64,000 bases of DNA from Halorubrum xinjiangense (lineage in GTDB: Archaea; Halobacteriota; Halobacteria; Halobacteriales; Haloferacaceae), in NCBI RefSeq assembly GCF_900102375.1, contig NZ_FNBO01000001.1:62001-126000 (forward strand), written 5' to 3'. How positions within the stretch are numbered: the stretch's first letter is position 1; every line of letters begins with the position of its first letter. Shown in pieces: positions 51,008 to 59,010 of this stretch. Under the pieces are notes generated by a model. The model was not told the DNA's origin and searched no databases. It worked only from the letters and a program-made list of their open reading frames with translations. The translations under genes and the position numbers were made by a program.

Positions 51008-52413
51008 CGGCCGCCCTCCGGTCGGTCGGTTCGGTGACGCTCGGCCGCGTCTCGTTCGACCGTCGTCAGGTCGCCGAGCGTCTCCCTGCTTCGGGCGACC
51101 GTCGCGGTTCCGTCGTCGAGCGCGACCTCCGCGGGCCGCGGTCGTGAGTTGTATTGGCTCGCCATCTCGTATCCGTACGCGCCCGCGACGCCGACCGCGA
51201 GGAGATCCCCCCTGGCCGGGTCGGCGAGCGCTCGGTCTCTACAGAGGGCATCGCCGGTCTCACAGATAGGTCCGGCGACCGTGACAGGGGTTGCCTCTCG
51301 CTCGGCGACGGGGGGCGCGTCGCTCCCGTCGCGTCCCCGTCCGCCTCCGAGGTTCCGGATCGGGTGATACGCGCCGTACATCGCCGGCCGCAAGAGGTCC
51401 GTCATCCCCGCGTCGACACCGACGACCGTCTCGTCCGGCGTCGGCTTCACGGTGTTCGCGCGCGTCAGGAGGACGCCCGCGTCGGCGACGACGTAGCGCC
51501 CGGGCTCTATCGCGAGGTCGACGACGTCGGGGAGCGGCGCGACCGCCTCGCGCGTCGCCTCGGCGACCGCCGGGAGGTCGAGCGCCGGGGCGTCTTCCTC
51601 GTAGGGGACGCCGAAGCCGCCGCCGACGTCGACGTATTCGAGGTCGAGGGGGTCGACGTCCGCGGTCGGTTCCTCTCCGCTCGGTTCGGCCAACTCCCGC
51701 GCCAGTTCGCCCATCCGCGCGACAAGCTCGCGGTGGCTGTCCAGCTGGTCCGGGTCGATGCCGGAGCCGGCGTGGGCGTGGATTCCGACCACGTCGAATC
51801 GCTCGGCCGCGTCTCGCGTCGCCTCCGCGGCGCGGTCGTACGGGATCCCGAACTTCGCGGCGCCGCCGGTGGTGACCTTCTCGTGGTGGCCCGCGCCGAC
51901 GCCGGGGTTCACGCGAACGCAGACCCGACCGTCGTAACCCCGCGCCGCGAGGCGGTCGAGGGTGTCGACCGCGCCGACGGTGACGGTGAGGTCGGGCTCC
52001 GCCTCGGCGACGCCGGCGACGTAGTCGAGGTCGCGGGCGGGCGGGTTGACGGCGGTGTAGTGGAGCCGCGAGCCGCCGAAGCCGGCCGCGAGCGCGCGGT
52101 CGACCTCGCCCGCCGAGGCGCACTCGGCGCCGAGGCCGGCGTCGCGGACCGCCTCCAGCACGGCCCGGCCGGTGTGCGCCTTGACGGCGTACCGCACCTC
52201 GGCCTCCGGGAACGCCGCGAGCAGGCGCTCGCAGTTCTCGCGGACGCGGTCGAGGTCCTGGACGTACAGGGGCGTCTCGTACTCGGTCGCGAGCCCGCGG
52301 AGCCGCTCGGCGTCCCAGTCGCTCACGCGGCGGACCGGGGGGTTGTCGGCGGCGGGCTCGCCCGCTGCCTCCGTGCCTGCGTCGCCCCTACCACCCGCGT
52401 CGCCGTCGCTCAT
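51004..52413 (-). CDS. lysA: Diaminopimelate decarboxylase
   Basis: A 469-residue PLP-dependent enzyme of the fold III family that makes lysine from meso-diaminopimelate. The PLP lysine lies in RYAVKAHTGRAVLEAV near 77. IHAHAGSGID and EPGRYVVADAGVLLTR are barrel motifs, and GPICETGDALCRDR near 385 holds the active-site cysteine and glutamate. It overlaps dapF and lies 4 nt from dapD by an ATGA junction. The N-terminal 30 residues are acidic and probably disordered. Confidence 0.94.
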   Translation of the reverse strand: MSDGDAGGRGDAGTEAAGEPAADNPPVRRVSDWDAERLRGLATEYETPLYVQDLDRVRENCERLLAAFPEAEVRYAVKAHTGRAVLEAVRDAGLGAECASAGEVDRALAAGFGGSRLHYTAVNPPARDLDYVAGVAEAEPDLTVTVGAVDTLDRLAARGYDGRVCVRVNPGVGAGHHEKVTTGGAAKFGIPYDRAAEATRDAAERFDVVGIHAHAGSGIDPDQLDSHRELVARMGELARELAEPSGEEPTADVDPLDLEYVDVGGGFGVPYEEDAPALDLPAVAEATREAVAPLPDVVDLAIEPGRYVVADAGVLLTRANTVKPTPDETVVGVDAGMTDLLRPAMYGAYHPIRNLGGGRGRDGSDAPPVAEREATPVTVAGPICETGDALCRDRALADPARGDLLAVGVAGAYGYEMASQYNSRPRPAEVALDDGTATVARSRETLGDLTTVERDAAERHRTDRPEGGR

Positions 52414-53249
52414 TCGCGGAGCGCGTCCTCCCGCCGCGTCGCTTCGAGGGTGTCCTCCTCGACGTGCGTCGCGACGACCGCGGGCTTGTACGCGCCGCCC
52501 TCGAAGAGGTCGTGGTCGCCGACGGACGATTCGACCATCCGGGTGAACGCGCGGCGCTCGGCAGGGAGGTGGCCGTAGATCACTTCCTCCTCGACGAGGT
52601 CGTAGACCGGGATCCGGGGCGTCAAGAGGGTGTTCTCCCCGACGATCGAGTTCTCGCCGACGCGGAACCCGGAGGTGACCCGGCAGCCGGCGCCGAGCGA
52701 GACGCCGTCCTCGAGTATCACCGGCGCGTCCTCGACGGGTTCGAGGACGCCGCCGATGAGCGTGTTGGCGCCAAGCTTGACGTTCTCGCCGAGCTGCGCG
52801 CAGGAGCCGACGGTGTCACAGGAGTCGACGAGCGTGCCGTCGCCGACGTACGCGCCCATGTTGACGAACGAGGGGCTCATCATGATGCAGTCGCTGCCGA
52901 GGTACGCGCCGCGGCGGATCGCCGTGCCGTCCGGCGTGTTCCGGGTGCCGCGCTCCGCGAGGTCGTCGGTGTCGCGCAGCGGGAGCACGTCGTGGTAGGT
53001 GACGCCGCCGTACTCGCGGGGCTCCGTCTCGCGCAGGCCGAAGTTGAGCAGGATCCCTCGCTTGACCCACTCGTTGGCCGCCCACGAGGTCACGTCGTCG
53101 CCGGTCTTCTCGGCGGCGCGGACCTCGCCGGCCTCCAGCGCGGCGAGGAACTCGTCGATGACCGCGGCGTCGGCGTCGGTCGCGTCCGCGGCGGTCAGCC
53201 CGTCTTGATAGCGGTTCCAGAGGTCGGTGACGTCGGCTTCGAGGCTCAT
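52410..53249 (-). CDS. dapD: Tetrahydrodipicolinate N-succinyltransferase
   Basis: A 279-residue enzyme that succinylates tetrahydrodipicolinate using succinyl-CoA, committing the pathway to the succinylase variant. The central region (about 105-225) shows left-handed beta-helix hexapeptide repeats (GAYLGSDCIMMSPSFVNMGAYVGDGTLVDSCDTVG). The C-terminal VEEEVIYGHLPAERRAF is typical of DapD. It is separated from dapB by 57 nt and overlaps lysA. Confidence 0.93.
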   Translation of the reverse strand: MSLEADVTDLWNRYQDGLTAADATDADAAVIDEFLAALEAGEVRAAEKTGDDVTSWAANEWVKRGILLNFGLRETEPREYGGVTYHDVLPLRDTDDLAERGTRNTPDGTAIRRGAYLGSDCIMMSPSFVNMGAYVGDGTLVDSCDTVGSCAQLGENVKLGANTLIGGVLEPVEDAPVILEDGVSLGAGCRVTSGFRVGENSIVGENTLLTPRIPVYDLVEEEVIYGHLPAERRAFTRMVESSVGDHDLFEGGAYKPAVVATHVEEDTLEATRREDALRE

Positions 53250-53306
53250 TGGATGGCGTATAGATGAGTGACGGTATTTACCCGTCGATATCCGGATACT
53301 CGACGG

Positions 53307-54155
53307 TTATTCATCGACGGCCTCGTCGGCCCGGTCGTCGCCGGCGCCGCCCGCGTCCAGCACGTCGCCGAACCCGTACCAGCCCGTGTCGCGGTCGGCG
53401 AGCCACGCGGCGGCGTCGAGCGCGCCCTCGGCGAACACCCCGCGGTCGCCCGCGCGGTGCGTGAGTTCGAGCGTCTCGCGGTTGCCCGCCAGCAGGACCT
53501 CGTGCTCGCCGGTCACGTCGCCCGCGCGGCGGGCGTGGACGCCGATCTCGCCCGGGCTCCGCGGAGCGTCGCCCTCGCGGCCGTGGACGCGCTCGTCGAG
53601 GTCGTCGCGGGCGGCCTCCACGTCGTCGAGGATCGACTTCGCGGTGCCCGAGGGTGCGTCGCGCTTCGCGTTGTGGTGCGTCTCGGTCAGTTCGACGTCG
53701 TAGCCGGGCAGCGCCGCGGCGGCCTCGCGGACCGCCCGACGCAGCGCGGCCACGCCGCGCGCGAAGTTCGACGCCTTGAGGACGGGCACCGCCTCGCTCG
53801 CGGCCCGGAGGTCGTCGATCTGCGCGTCGGCGAAGCCGGTGGTCCCGGTGACGAGCGGGACGCCCGCGTCGGCGCACGCCTCGGCGTACGCGACCGCCGA
53901 GGCCGGCCCGGTGAAGTCGACGAGGGCGTCCGGCGTCTCGCTCGCGAGCAGGTCGTCGAGGTCGTCGGCGTCGTCGACCGCGACGCCCGCCACTGGGTCG
54001 GCCGGGGTTCTGTTGACCGCGACCGCGACGGCGACGCCCTCGCGGTCGGCGGCGGCTTCGATCACTTCTCGACCCATCCGGCCGCCGGCACCGGTGACGG
54101 CGATCCGGAGGTCGCCGTCGCCCGCGCCGCCGGCTGCGCCGCCCGCGTCGCTCAT
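53307..54155 (-). CDS. dapB: 4-Hydroxy-tetrahydrodipicolinate reductase
   Basis: A 282-residue NAD(P)H-dependent reductase. The nucleotide-binding VTGAGGRMGREVIEAA begins near residue 19, after a glycine- and alanine-rich N-terminal extension. Substrate and catalytic residues are in ELTETHHNAKRDAPSGTAKS near 165-184. It overlaps dapA upstream by an ATGA junction and precedes dapD. Confidence 0.94.
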   Translation of the reverse strand: MSDAGGAAGGAGDGDLRIAVTGAGGRMGREVIEAAADREGVAVAVAVNRTPADPVAGVAVDDADDLDDLLASETPDALVDFTGPASAVAYAEACADAGVPLVTGTTGFADAQIDDLRAASEAVPVLKASNFARGVAALRRAVREAAAALPGYDVELTETHHNAKRDAPSGTAKSILDDVEAARDDLDERVHGREGDAPRSPGEIGVHARRAGDVTGEHEVLLAGNRETLELTHRAGDRGVFAEGALDAAAWLADRDTGWYGFGDVLDAGGAGDDRADEAVDE

Positions 54156-55153
54156 TCGGCGCCCTCCGTCGCCGGGGGTTCGAGAGCCGTTTGGTCGAGC
54201 GCTCCCGCTGCGTGCTCGTCGTACGCGGCCAGCAGCTCGCGGAGCGGCTCGCGACGATCCTCTGAGAGCCGCGAGAGCGGCGGGCGGACGCGGGGGCCGC
54301 CCCGCCCGCGGAGGTGCATCGCCTCCTTCACCGGGATGGGGTTCGTCTCGGCGAACAGCTCGCGGACGAGCGGCGACAGCTCGTGGTGGAGCGTCCGCGC
54401 GCGGTCGTAGTCGCCCGAGAGCGCGGCGCCGACCATCGCGCAGGTCCGCTCGGGCTCGACGTTGGCGACCACGCTGATCGTCCCCGTCCCGCCCACCGAG
54501 AGGACCGGGAGCGTGAGGCCGTCGTCGCCCGACAGCACCGCGAACGCCTCGTCGCGGGTGCGCTCGATCACCTCGCTTATCAGGTTCAGGTCGCCGGAGG
54601 CGGCCTTGTACCCCCGGATGTTCGGGTGTGCTGCGAGCTCGACGGTGACGTCGGCCGGGATCGACTGGCCCGTCCGGCTCGGCACGTTGTAGACGATCTG
54701 CGGGAGGTCGACCTCGTCGGCGACGGTCCGGTAGTGGTCGAGGAACCCCTGCGGCTCGGGCTTGTTGTAGTACGGTGAAATGAGAAGTAGGCCGTCGGCG
54801 CCGGCGTCGGCCGCGCGCTGCGACAGCGAGAGCGCCTCCGCGGTGTTGTTCGAGCCGGTGCCCGCGATCACGGGGATGTCGTCGAGCGCGTCGCGGACCG
54901 TCTCGATCACCGCGACGTGCTCGTCGTGGCTCATCGTCGCCGACTCGCCGGTGGAGCCGACGGGGACGACCCCGTCGACGCCGGCCCGCTCCAGGTAGCG
55001 GGCGTTCGCGGCGAGCTGCTCGTGGTCGACCGCGTCGTCGTCGGTGAAGGGGGTCGTCATCGCGGGGTAGACGCCCTCGAAGGGCGCGTCCGTCGGTTCG
55101 CTGTTCGTCTCCTCGTGCGTCGCGTATGGTGTCGTCGTGGTCGTGTCTGTCAT
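54152..55153 (-). CDS. dapA: 4-Hydroxy-tetrahydrodipicolinate synthase
   Basis: A 333-residue aldolase-fold enzyme condensing pyruvate with aspartate semialdehyde, first step of the lysine pathway. The Schiff-base lysine is in IRGYKAASGDLN near 185. The catalytic tyrosine is in YNVPSRTGQ near 158 and the GSTGESATMSHDEH loop near 62. It has a 25-residue hydrophilic N-terminal extension. It is first in the dapA-B-D-lysA-F-E operon. Confidence 0.95.
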   Translation of the reverse strand: MTDTTTTTPYATHEETNSEPTDAPFEGVYPAMTTPFTDDDAVDHEQLAANARYLERAGVDGVVPVGSTGESATMSHDEHVAVIETVRDALDDIPVIAGTGSNNTAEALSLSQRAADAGADGLLLISPYYNKPEPQGFLDHYRTVADEVDLPQIVYNVPSRTGQSIPADVTVELAAHPNIRGYKAASGDLNLISEVIERTRDEAFAVLSGDDGLTLPVLSVGGTGTISVVANVEPERTCAMVGAALSGDYDRARTLHHELSPLVRELFAETNPIPVKEAMHLRGRGGPRVRPPLSRLSEDRREPLRELLAAYDEHAAGALDQTALEPPATEGAE

Positions 55154-55380
55154 GGGTGCTGCCGCGAGTCCGGGTCGGTAAGCGGACCTGTGCGCGCGCC
55201 GGGGGTCGTCCGGGACGGGGTCGCCACTCCCGCCGGCGGACGGTTCACGCGCGTTTCTTCGAGAAGAGCCGCGCCGCTGGCGTCGACGGCTGACCGCGTA
55301 CGGACGCGGGACGGGTCACACCGGTGTATGGATCGGTCGCGCGCTTATAGGTTGTGCCTCGGGTCGAAACTGCCGCCGGG
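55154..55380. other. Upstream region of the lysine operon
   Basis: This 227-bp spacer contains CCTATAAGCG on the minus strand near 55344-55353, a TATA-like box about 190 nt before the dapA start, and a weaker GCTTACC box near 55178. If the first is used, the mRNA would have an unusually long leader. No aptamer-like structure recognised. Confidence 0.35.
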
Positions 55381-55530
55381 GTCGGTCGCGGGTCCGGCGT
55401 TCACTGGCGCGTCGGTCGCGGGTCCGGCGCTCGCGGGCGCGTCGGTCGCGGGTCCGGCACTCGCGGGCGCGTCGGTCGCGGGTCCGGCGCTCGCGGGCGC
55501 GTCGGTCGCGGGTCCGGCGTTCGCGGGCGC
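55381..55530. repeat. Tandem repeat, five units of 30 bp
   Basis: Five contiguous 30-bp units start at 55381, 55411, 55441, 55471 and 55501. Units 2-5 are nearly identical (GTCGGTCGCGGGTCCGGC followed by a 12-nt half); unit 1 has an ACTGG variant. The array ends two nucleotides before the HAD gene stop codon (55533-55535). Its length is a multiple of three and open in several frames, but it is outside the HAD frame. There are no spacers, so it is not CRISPR. Confidence 0.9.
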
Positions 55531-55532
55531 GG

Positions 55533-56216
55533 TCAGGCCCCGAGCAGGTCCGCGAGCTCGTGGAGCGTCTCGACGGTGACGTCCGGGTCGCCGCCGAACG
55601 GCTCCCACGGCGTTCCCTTCCGGTCGATCCACGCGGCCTGCATCCCGGCGTGGCGCGCGCCCAGCACGTCGAACCAGCCGGCGGTCGCGTGGACCACCTC
55701 GTCGATGGGCGTCCCGGTCCGGGCCGCGCCGTGGCGGTAGAGCTCGGCGGCCGGCTTGAACGTCTCCACCTCGTCGGCGCTGATCGTGTCCGCGACGAGG
55801 TCCGCGATGTCGGCGTGGTCGACGAGCGACGCGAGCATCTCGGGGTCGCCGTTCGAGAGGACGTAGCAGTCGTAGCCGGCGTCGCGGAGCCGCCCGATCG
55901 CGTCGCGCACGTCGTCGAACACCTCCAGCTCGTGGTACACCGCGAGGATCTCGTCGCGCTCCGCGTCGGGGAGGTCGACGCCGTGTGCGGCGAGGGCGTG
56001 CGTCAGCGCGTCGCGGTTCATCTCGTAGAACGGCTGGTAGGCGTCGACCGCGTTCGCGACGAACGTGTACGCCAGCGACCGCGACCGCCACAGCCGCGAC
56101 ACCGGCTCGGGGTCGGCGACGCGGTCCGCGAGCGCCGCCTCGGCGGCCTCCACGTCCACGAGCGTGCTGTACGAGTCGAACGTCACCGTCGAGACGCGGT
56201 CCGGGTCGAGCGCCAT
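55533..56216 (-). CDS. HAD-superfamily hydrolase (haloacid dehalogenase type II-like)
   Basis: A 227-residue protein. The nucleophile aspartate lies in TVTFDSYSTLVDV near 14, the threonine/serine motif in YVLSNGDPEML near 118, the lysine in ETFKPAAELYRHG near 155 and the final segment in ATAGWFDVLGARHAGMQAAWIDRKG. The cap and spacing resemble the 2-haloacid dehalogenase type II family, although many archaeal members are simple phosphatases. ATG 56216 is chosen. Its stop codon abuts a 30-bp tandem repeat. Confidence 0.83.
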   Translation of the reverse strand: MALDPDRVSTVTFDSYSTLVDVEAAEAALADRVADPEPVSRLWRSRSLAYTFVANAVDAYQPFYEMNRDALTHALAAHGVDLPDAERDEILAVYHELEVFDDVRDAIGRLRDAGYDCYVLSNGDPEMLASLVDHADIADLVADTISADEVETFKPAAELYRHGAARTGTPIDEVVHATAGWFDVLGARHAGMQAAWIDRKGTPWEPFGGDPDVTVETLHELADLLGA

Positions 56217-56327
56217 ACCCGGGGCCACACCGGGCGGCCGGATAAGCGGTCGGGGCGCCGGCAGGATCCGTCGCGGTTCGGGCACCGAGTCGCCCGCTCC
56301 GGGCGCCGAGGGCGCGCGCCTCGCACA

Positions 56328-56333
56328 TTTATC
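56328..56333 (+). promoter_or_regulatory. TATA box for the HD-domain gene
   Basis: TTTATC ends about 26 nt before the ATG at 56359, predicting a nearly leaderless transcript and supporting that start. Confidence 0.5.
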
Positions 56334-56358
56334 CCTGCCGGGCGACTGGTTGAGACGC

Positions 56359-57306
56359 ATGAACGACCCCGCCGACGGCTCCGGCCCGACCGACCGCGAC
56401 GACTCCTCCGACCGTGACGAGCCCGCCGACCCGACCGCGGATCACGATCCGACCGCAGAGGGCGCGCCGGCCGCGCGCGAGGGAGTCAACGCCGGCACCG
56501 ACGCCGACCGGCACGAGTACGACCCGGACGCCGACCACGCGTTCCCGGACGACCGGCTCAACGAGGTCATGTCGCGGCTCACGTCGGACGAGGAGATCGT
56601 CACCTACCTGGAGGCGCAGAACGTCAACCCGGTCGCCCGGAAGGGGTATAACGACCACGGCGCCAAACACGTCGAGATCGTCCGGGACCGCGCGCTCCGG
56701 CTCTACGACCTGCTCAAGTCCGGCGGCGTCGAGTTCAACGGCGCCCGCCAGCAGGGGCTTGACGAGGCGGACGAGCCGGTGATCGTCGCGCTGGCGGCGA
56801 CGCTCCACGACATCGGCCACGTCGTCCACCGCCACGACCACCCGTACTACTCGATCCCGCTGGCGGCGGACCTCTTAGACGATCTCCTCCCCTCTTTTTA
56901 CGACGTGGCCGATCAGGTCCGCGTGAAGGCCGAGGTGCTCCACGCGATCTTATGTCACCACACGGAGGAGCAGCCGCTCACGCTGGAGGCCGGCGTCGTC
57001 CGGATCGCCGACGGCCTCGACATGGAGCGCGGGCGCTCGCGCGTCCCCTACGAGGAGGGCGGCCGCGGGATCAACACCGTCTCCTCGCAGGCGATCGAGC
57101 GCGTTTCGCTCCGCGAGGGCGACGAGACCCCGGTACAGGTCGTGATCCGGATGAACAACGCGGCCGGCGTCTACCAGGTCGACTCGCTTTTGAAGGCGAA
57201 GATCGACGGGTCGTTGCTCGAAGACCGGGTCCGGACCGTCGCGATCAACACCCACAGCGACGGGAACGACGGGAACGGGTCGATCGTTGATCGGATCGAG
57301 CTCTGA
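56359..57306 (+). CDS. HD-domain phosphohydrolase
   Basis: A 315-residue protein. After a 60-residue acidic, disordered N-terminus, the HD metal site is visible: His in NDHGAKHVEIV near 96, His-Asp in ATLHDIGHVVHRHDH near 145 and Asp in VRIADGLDM near 220, with LCHHTEEQ between. HD-fold proteins hydrolyse phosphodiesters or phosphomonoesters of nucleotides. The substrate is unknown. It is divergent from the HAD gene. Confidence 0.87.
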   Translation: MNDPADGSGPTDRDDSSDRDEPADPTADHDPTAEGAPAAREGVNAGTDADRHEYDPDADHAFPDDRLNEVMSRLTSDEEIVTYLEAQNVNPVARKGYNDHGAKHVEIVRDRALRLYDLLKSGGVEFNGARQQGLDEADEPVIVALAATLHDIGHVVHRHDHPYYSIPLAADLLDDLLPSFYDVADQVRVKAEVLHAILCHHTEEQPLTLEAGVVRIADGLDMERGRSRVPYEEGGRGINTVSSQAIERVSLREGDETPVQVVIRMNNAAGVYQVDSLLKAKIDGSLLEDRVRTVAINTHSDGNDGNGSIVDRIEL

Positions 57307-57357
57307 CCGGTCGGCGAGGCGGGGTAGGGCGGTGGGGTAGGGCGGGGCGTCCCCGGC

Positions 57358-58893
57358 TCAGGGTCCGCGAAGCGTGTCGCCCGCCCCGTTCCGGTGGGCG
57401 GCCTCGTCGACGACGCTCGTCGCGGCGACGGTCGTCGTCCGCGCGAAGTACTCCGGCGTGAGCCCCCCGCACAGCTGGCTCCCCTCTGCGGTTCCGCCGC
57501 CCAGCACGGGCGCCGCCTCGAACCCGTTTGAGCGAGCGCCCGTCGCCGCGATCCCCGGCTGGTTGACGACGAGGCGCCCGGGGGCGAGCCGCGCCGCGAC
57601 CCGGCGGGCGCGACGCTGTTGGGTGGTGTGGACCGCCGCGGCGTGCGATGAGCCGATCTCGGCGGCGAGGTCGAGCGCGGCGTCGAACCCGCTCCGACCG
57701 TGGACCGCGACCGCGGGGATCCCTGGCAGCGTCGCGAGCCGGTCGTCGGCGCCGTCGGGCTCGGCGACGAGGAACGCCGCTTCGCGGGCCGGGGTCGGGA
57801 GGTCGAGCGCGGCCGCCAGCCGGCGCGGCGAGTTCCCGCGGGGGTCCGCCTCGTCGCTTCCACCTCCTCCGAGCAGCGCGCGGAGGCGGTCGCGCTCGGC
57901 GGCGTCGAGGACGTACCCGCCCTCGGCTTCGAGCGCAGAACACAGCGGGTCGACCGCCGGGGAAACCGTGACGACCGCGGCGTCGCCCGCGGGGTGGGCG
58001 CCGAAGTCGTAGGTCGCGCCCACCGAGACCCGCGTGGCCACGGCCTCCGCCGGGACCGAACCGTCCGCGACGGCGACGACGCCGTCGGCGCTGGTCGCGG
58101 CGTTCGGCGTGCCGCACCGCTGCCCGGCGGCGACCGTCGCCGCGGAGCCGGCCGCGACGACGAAGTCCGCACGCTCGAACAGCGCGTCGGTCCCCGGCTT
58201 CGAGGCCGGCGCCGGCAGCATCGAGACCGCGCCGGTCGGCGCCCCCGCGTCGGCGAGCGCGCGCCTGACGGTCTCGACGACGACGTCGCACGTCTCCACG
58301 GCCGAGGGAGAGGGCGCGAAGACGACCGCGTTCCGGCCGGCGAGCGCGTACAGCGAGACGACGGCGGGGATCACGACCGGGTGCGTCGCGGGGACCGCCG
58401 CGCCGACGACGCCGATCGGTCCGGCGAGCGTCACCGTGCCCGTCGCGCCGTCGCGGTCGACCACGCCGGCGGTCGGCGCGTCCCGCAGCGTCCGTCTGGC
58501 CGCGTCGAGCGCGGTAGCGACCTTCTCGGTCTTCGTTCCCGGGTGGCCGCGCCCCGTCTCGTTGGCCGCCGACCGCGCGAGGCGACTGACCGTCTCCCTG
58601 TCCGCCAGGCGCTCGCCGACCGACCGCACGAGCGCGGCGGTGTCGTCGGGGTCTCGGCATGCGAGTTCGTCCGCCGCTTTTCGCGCGGCCGCGACGGCAC
58701 GCGACGCGCGGTCGGGCAGCTCGGAGGTGCTCGCTCCGTACCGGCCGCGCGCCGGAGTCGCTCCGTCCGGGTCGGTCCCGGCCGCCGCGTTGACACGCTT
58801 TCGCCCCGTCTCGTCGCCTCGGTCCGCTTCCGTCTCACCGGTCCCGTTCGCCGCGCCCGGATCGTCGCTCTCGCCCGCGGGGTCCCCGTCCAT
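57358..58893 (-). CDS. Aldehyde dehydrogenase-fold protein with catalytic cysteine replaced
   Basis: A 511-residue protein resembling the CoA-acylating ALDH of AdhE/EutE type. The NAD-binding domain has GPIGVVGAAVPATHPVVIP near 150 and a conserved GTPNAATSADGVVAVAD-like stretch. Where AdhE has TFDNGVICASEQ, this protein has TYDFGAHPAGDA, so the nucleophile cysteine aligns with proline. The C-terminal GGGTAEGSQLCGGLTPEYFARTTTVA keeps the family shape. It is therefore probably inactive as a dehydrogenase, or uses another residue. It has a 60-residue acidic N-terminal extension and is divergent from the large STAND-like gene. Confidence 0.75.
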   Translation of the reverse strand: MDGDPAGESDDPGAANGTGETEADRGDETGRKRVNAAAGTDPDGATPARGRYGASTSELPDRASRAVAAARKAADELACRDPDDTAALVRSVGERLADRETVSRLARSAANETGRGHPGTKTEKVATALDAARRTLRDAPTAGVVDRDGATGTVTLAGPIGVVGAAVPATHPVVIPAVVSLYALAGRNAVVFAPSPSAVETCDVVVETVRRALADAGAPTGAVSMLPAPASKPGTDALFERADFVVAAGSAATVAAGQRCGTPNAATSADGVVAVADGSVPAEAVATRVSVGATYDFGAHPAGDAAVVTVSPAVDPLCSALEAEGGYVLDAAERDRLRALLGGGGSDEADPRGNSPRRLAAALDLPTPAREAAFLVAEPDGADDRLATLPGIPAVAVHGRSGFDAALDLAAEIGSSHAAAVHTTQQRRARRVAARLAPGRLVVNQPGIAATGARSNGFEAAPVLGGGTAEGSQLCGGLTPEYFARTTTVAATSVVDEAAHRNGAGDTLRGP

Positions 58894-59010
58894 GGGTCCG
58901 ATTGCGGCGTCGTCCGGCTTATTCTCACCCCGTGAAACACTGTGTCACCGCGCGCGGCGAGTCGTCACCGAAGAAACAGTTATGTCGGTGGGGTCGGTGC
59001 GGGGTGACGT

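Noticed and set aside
55381-55530. Possible CRISPR array
   Set aside because: The 30-bp units are directly adjacent with no unique spacers, and no cas genes are present.
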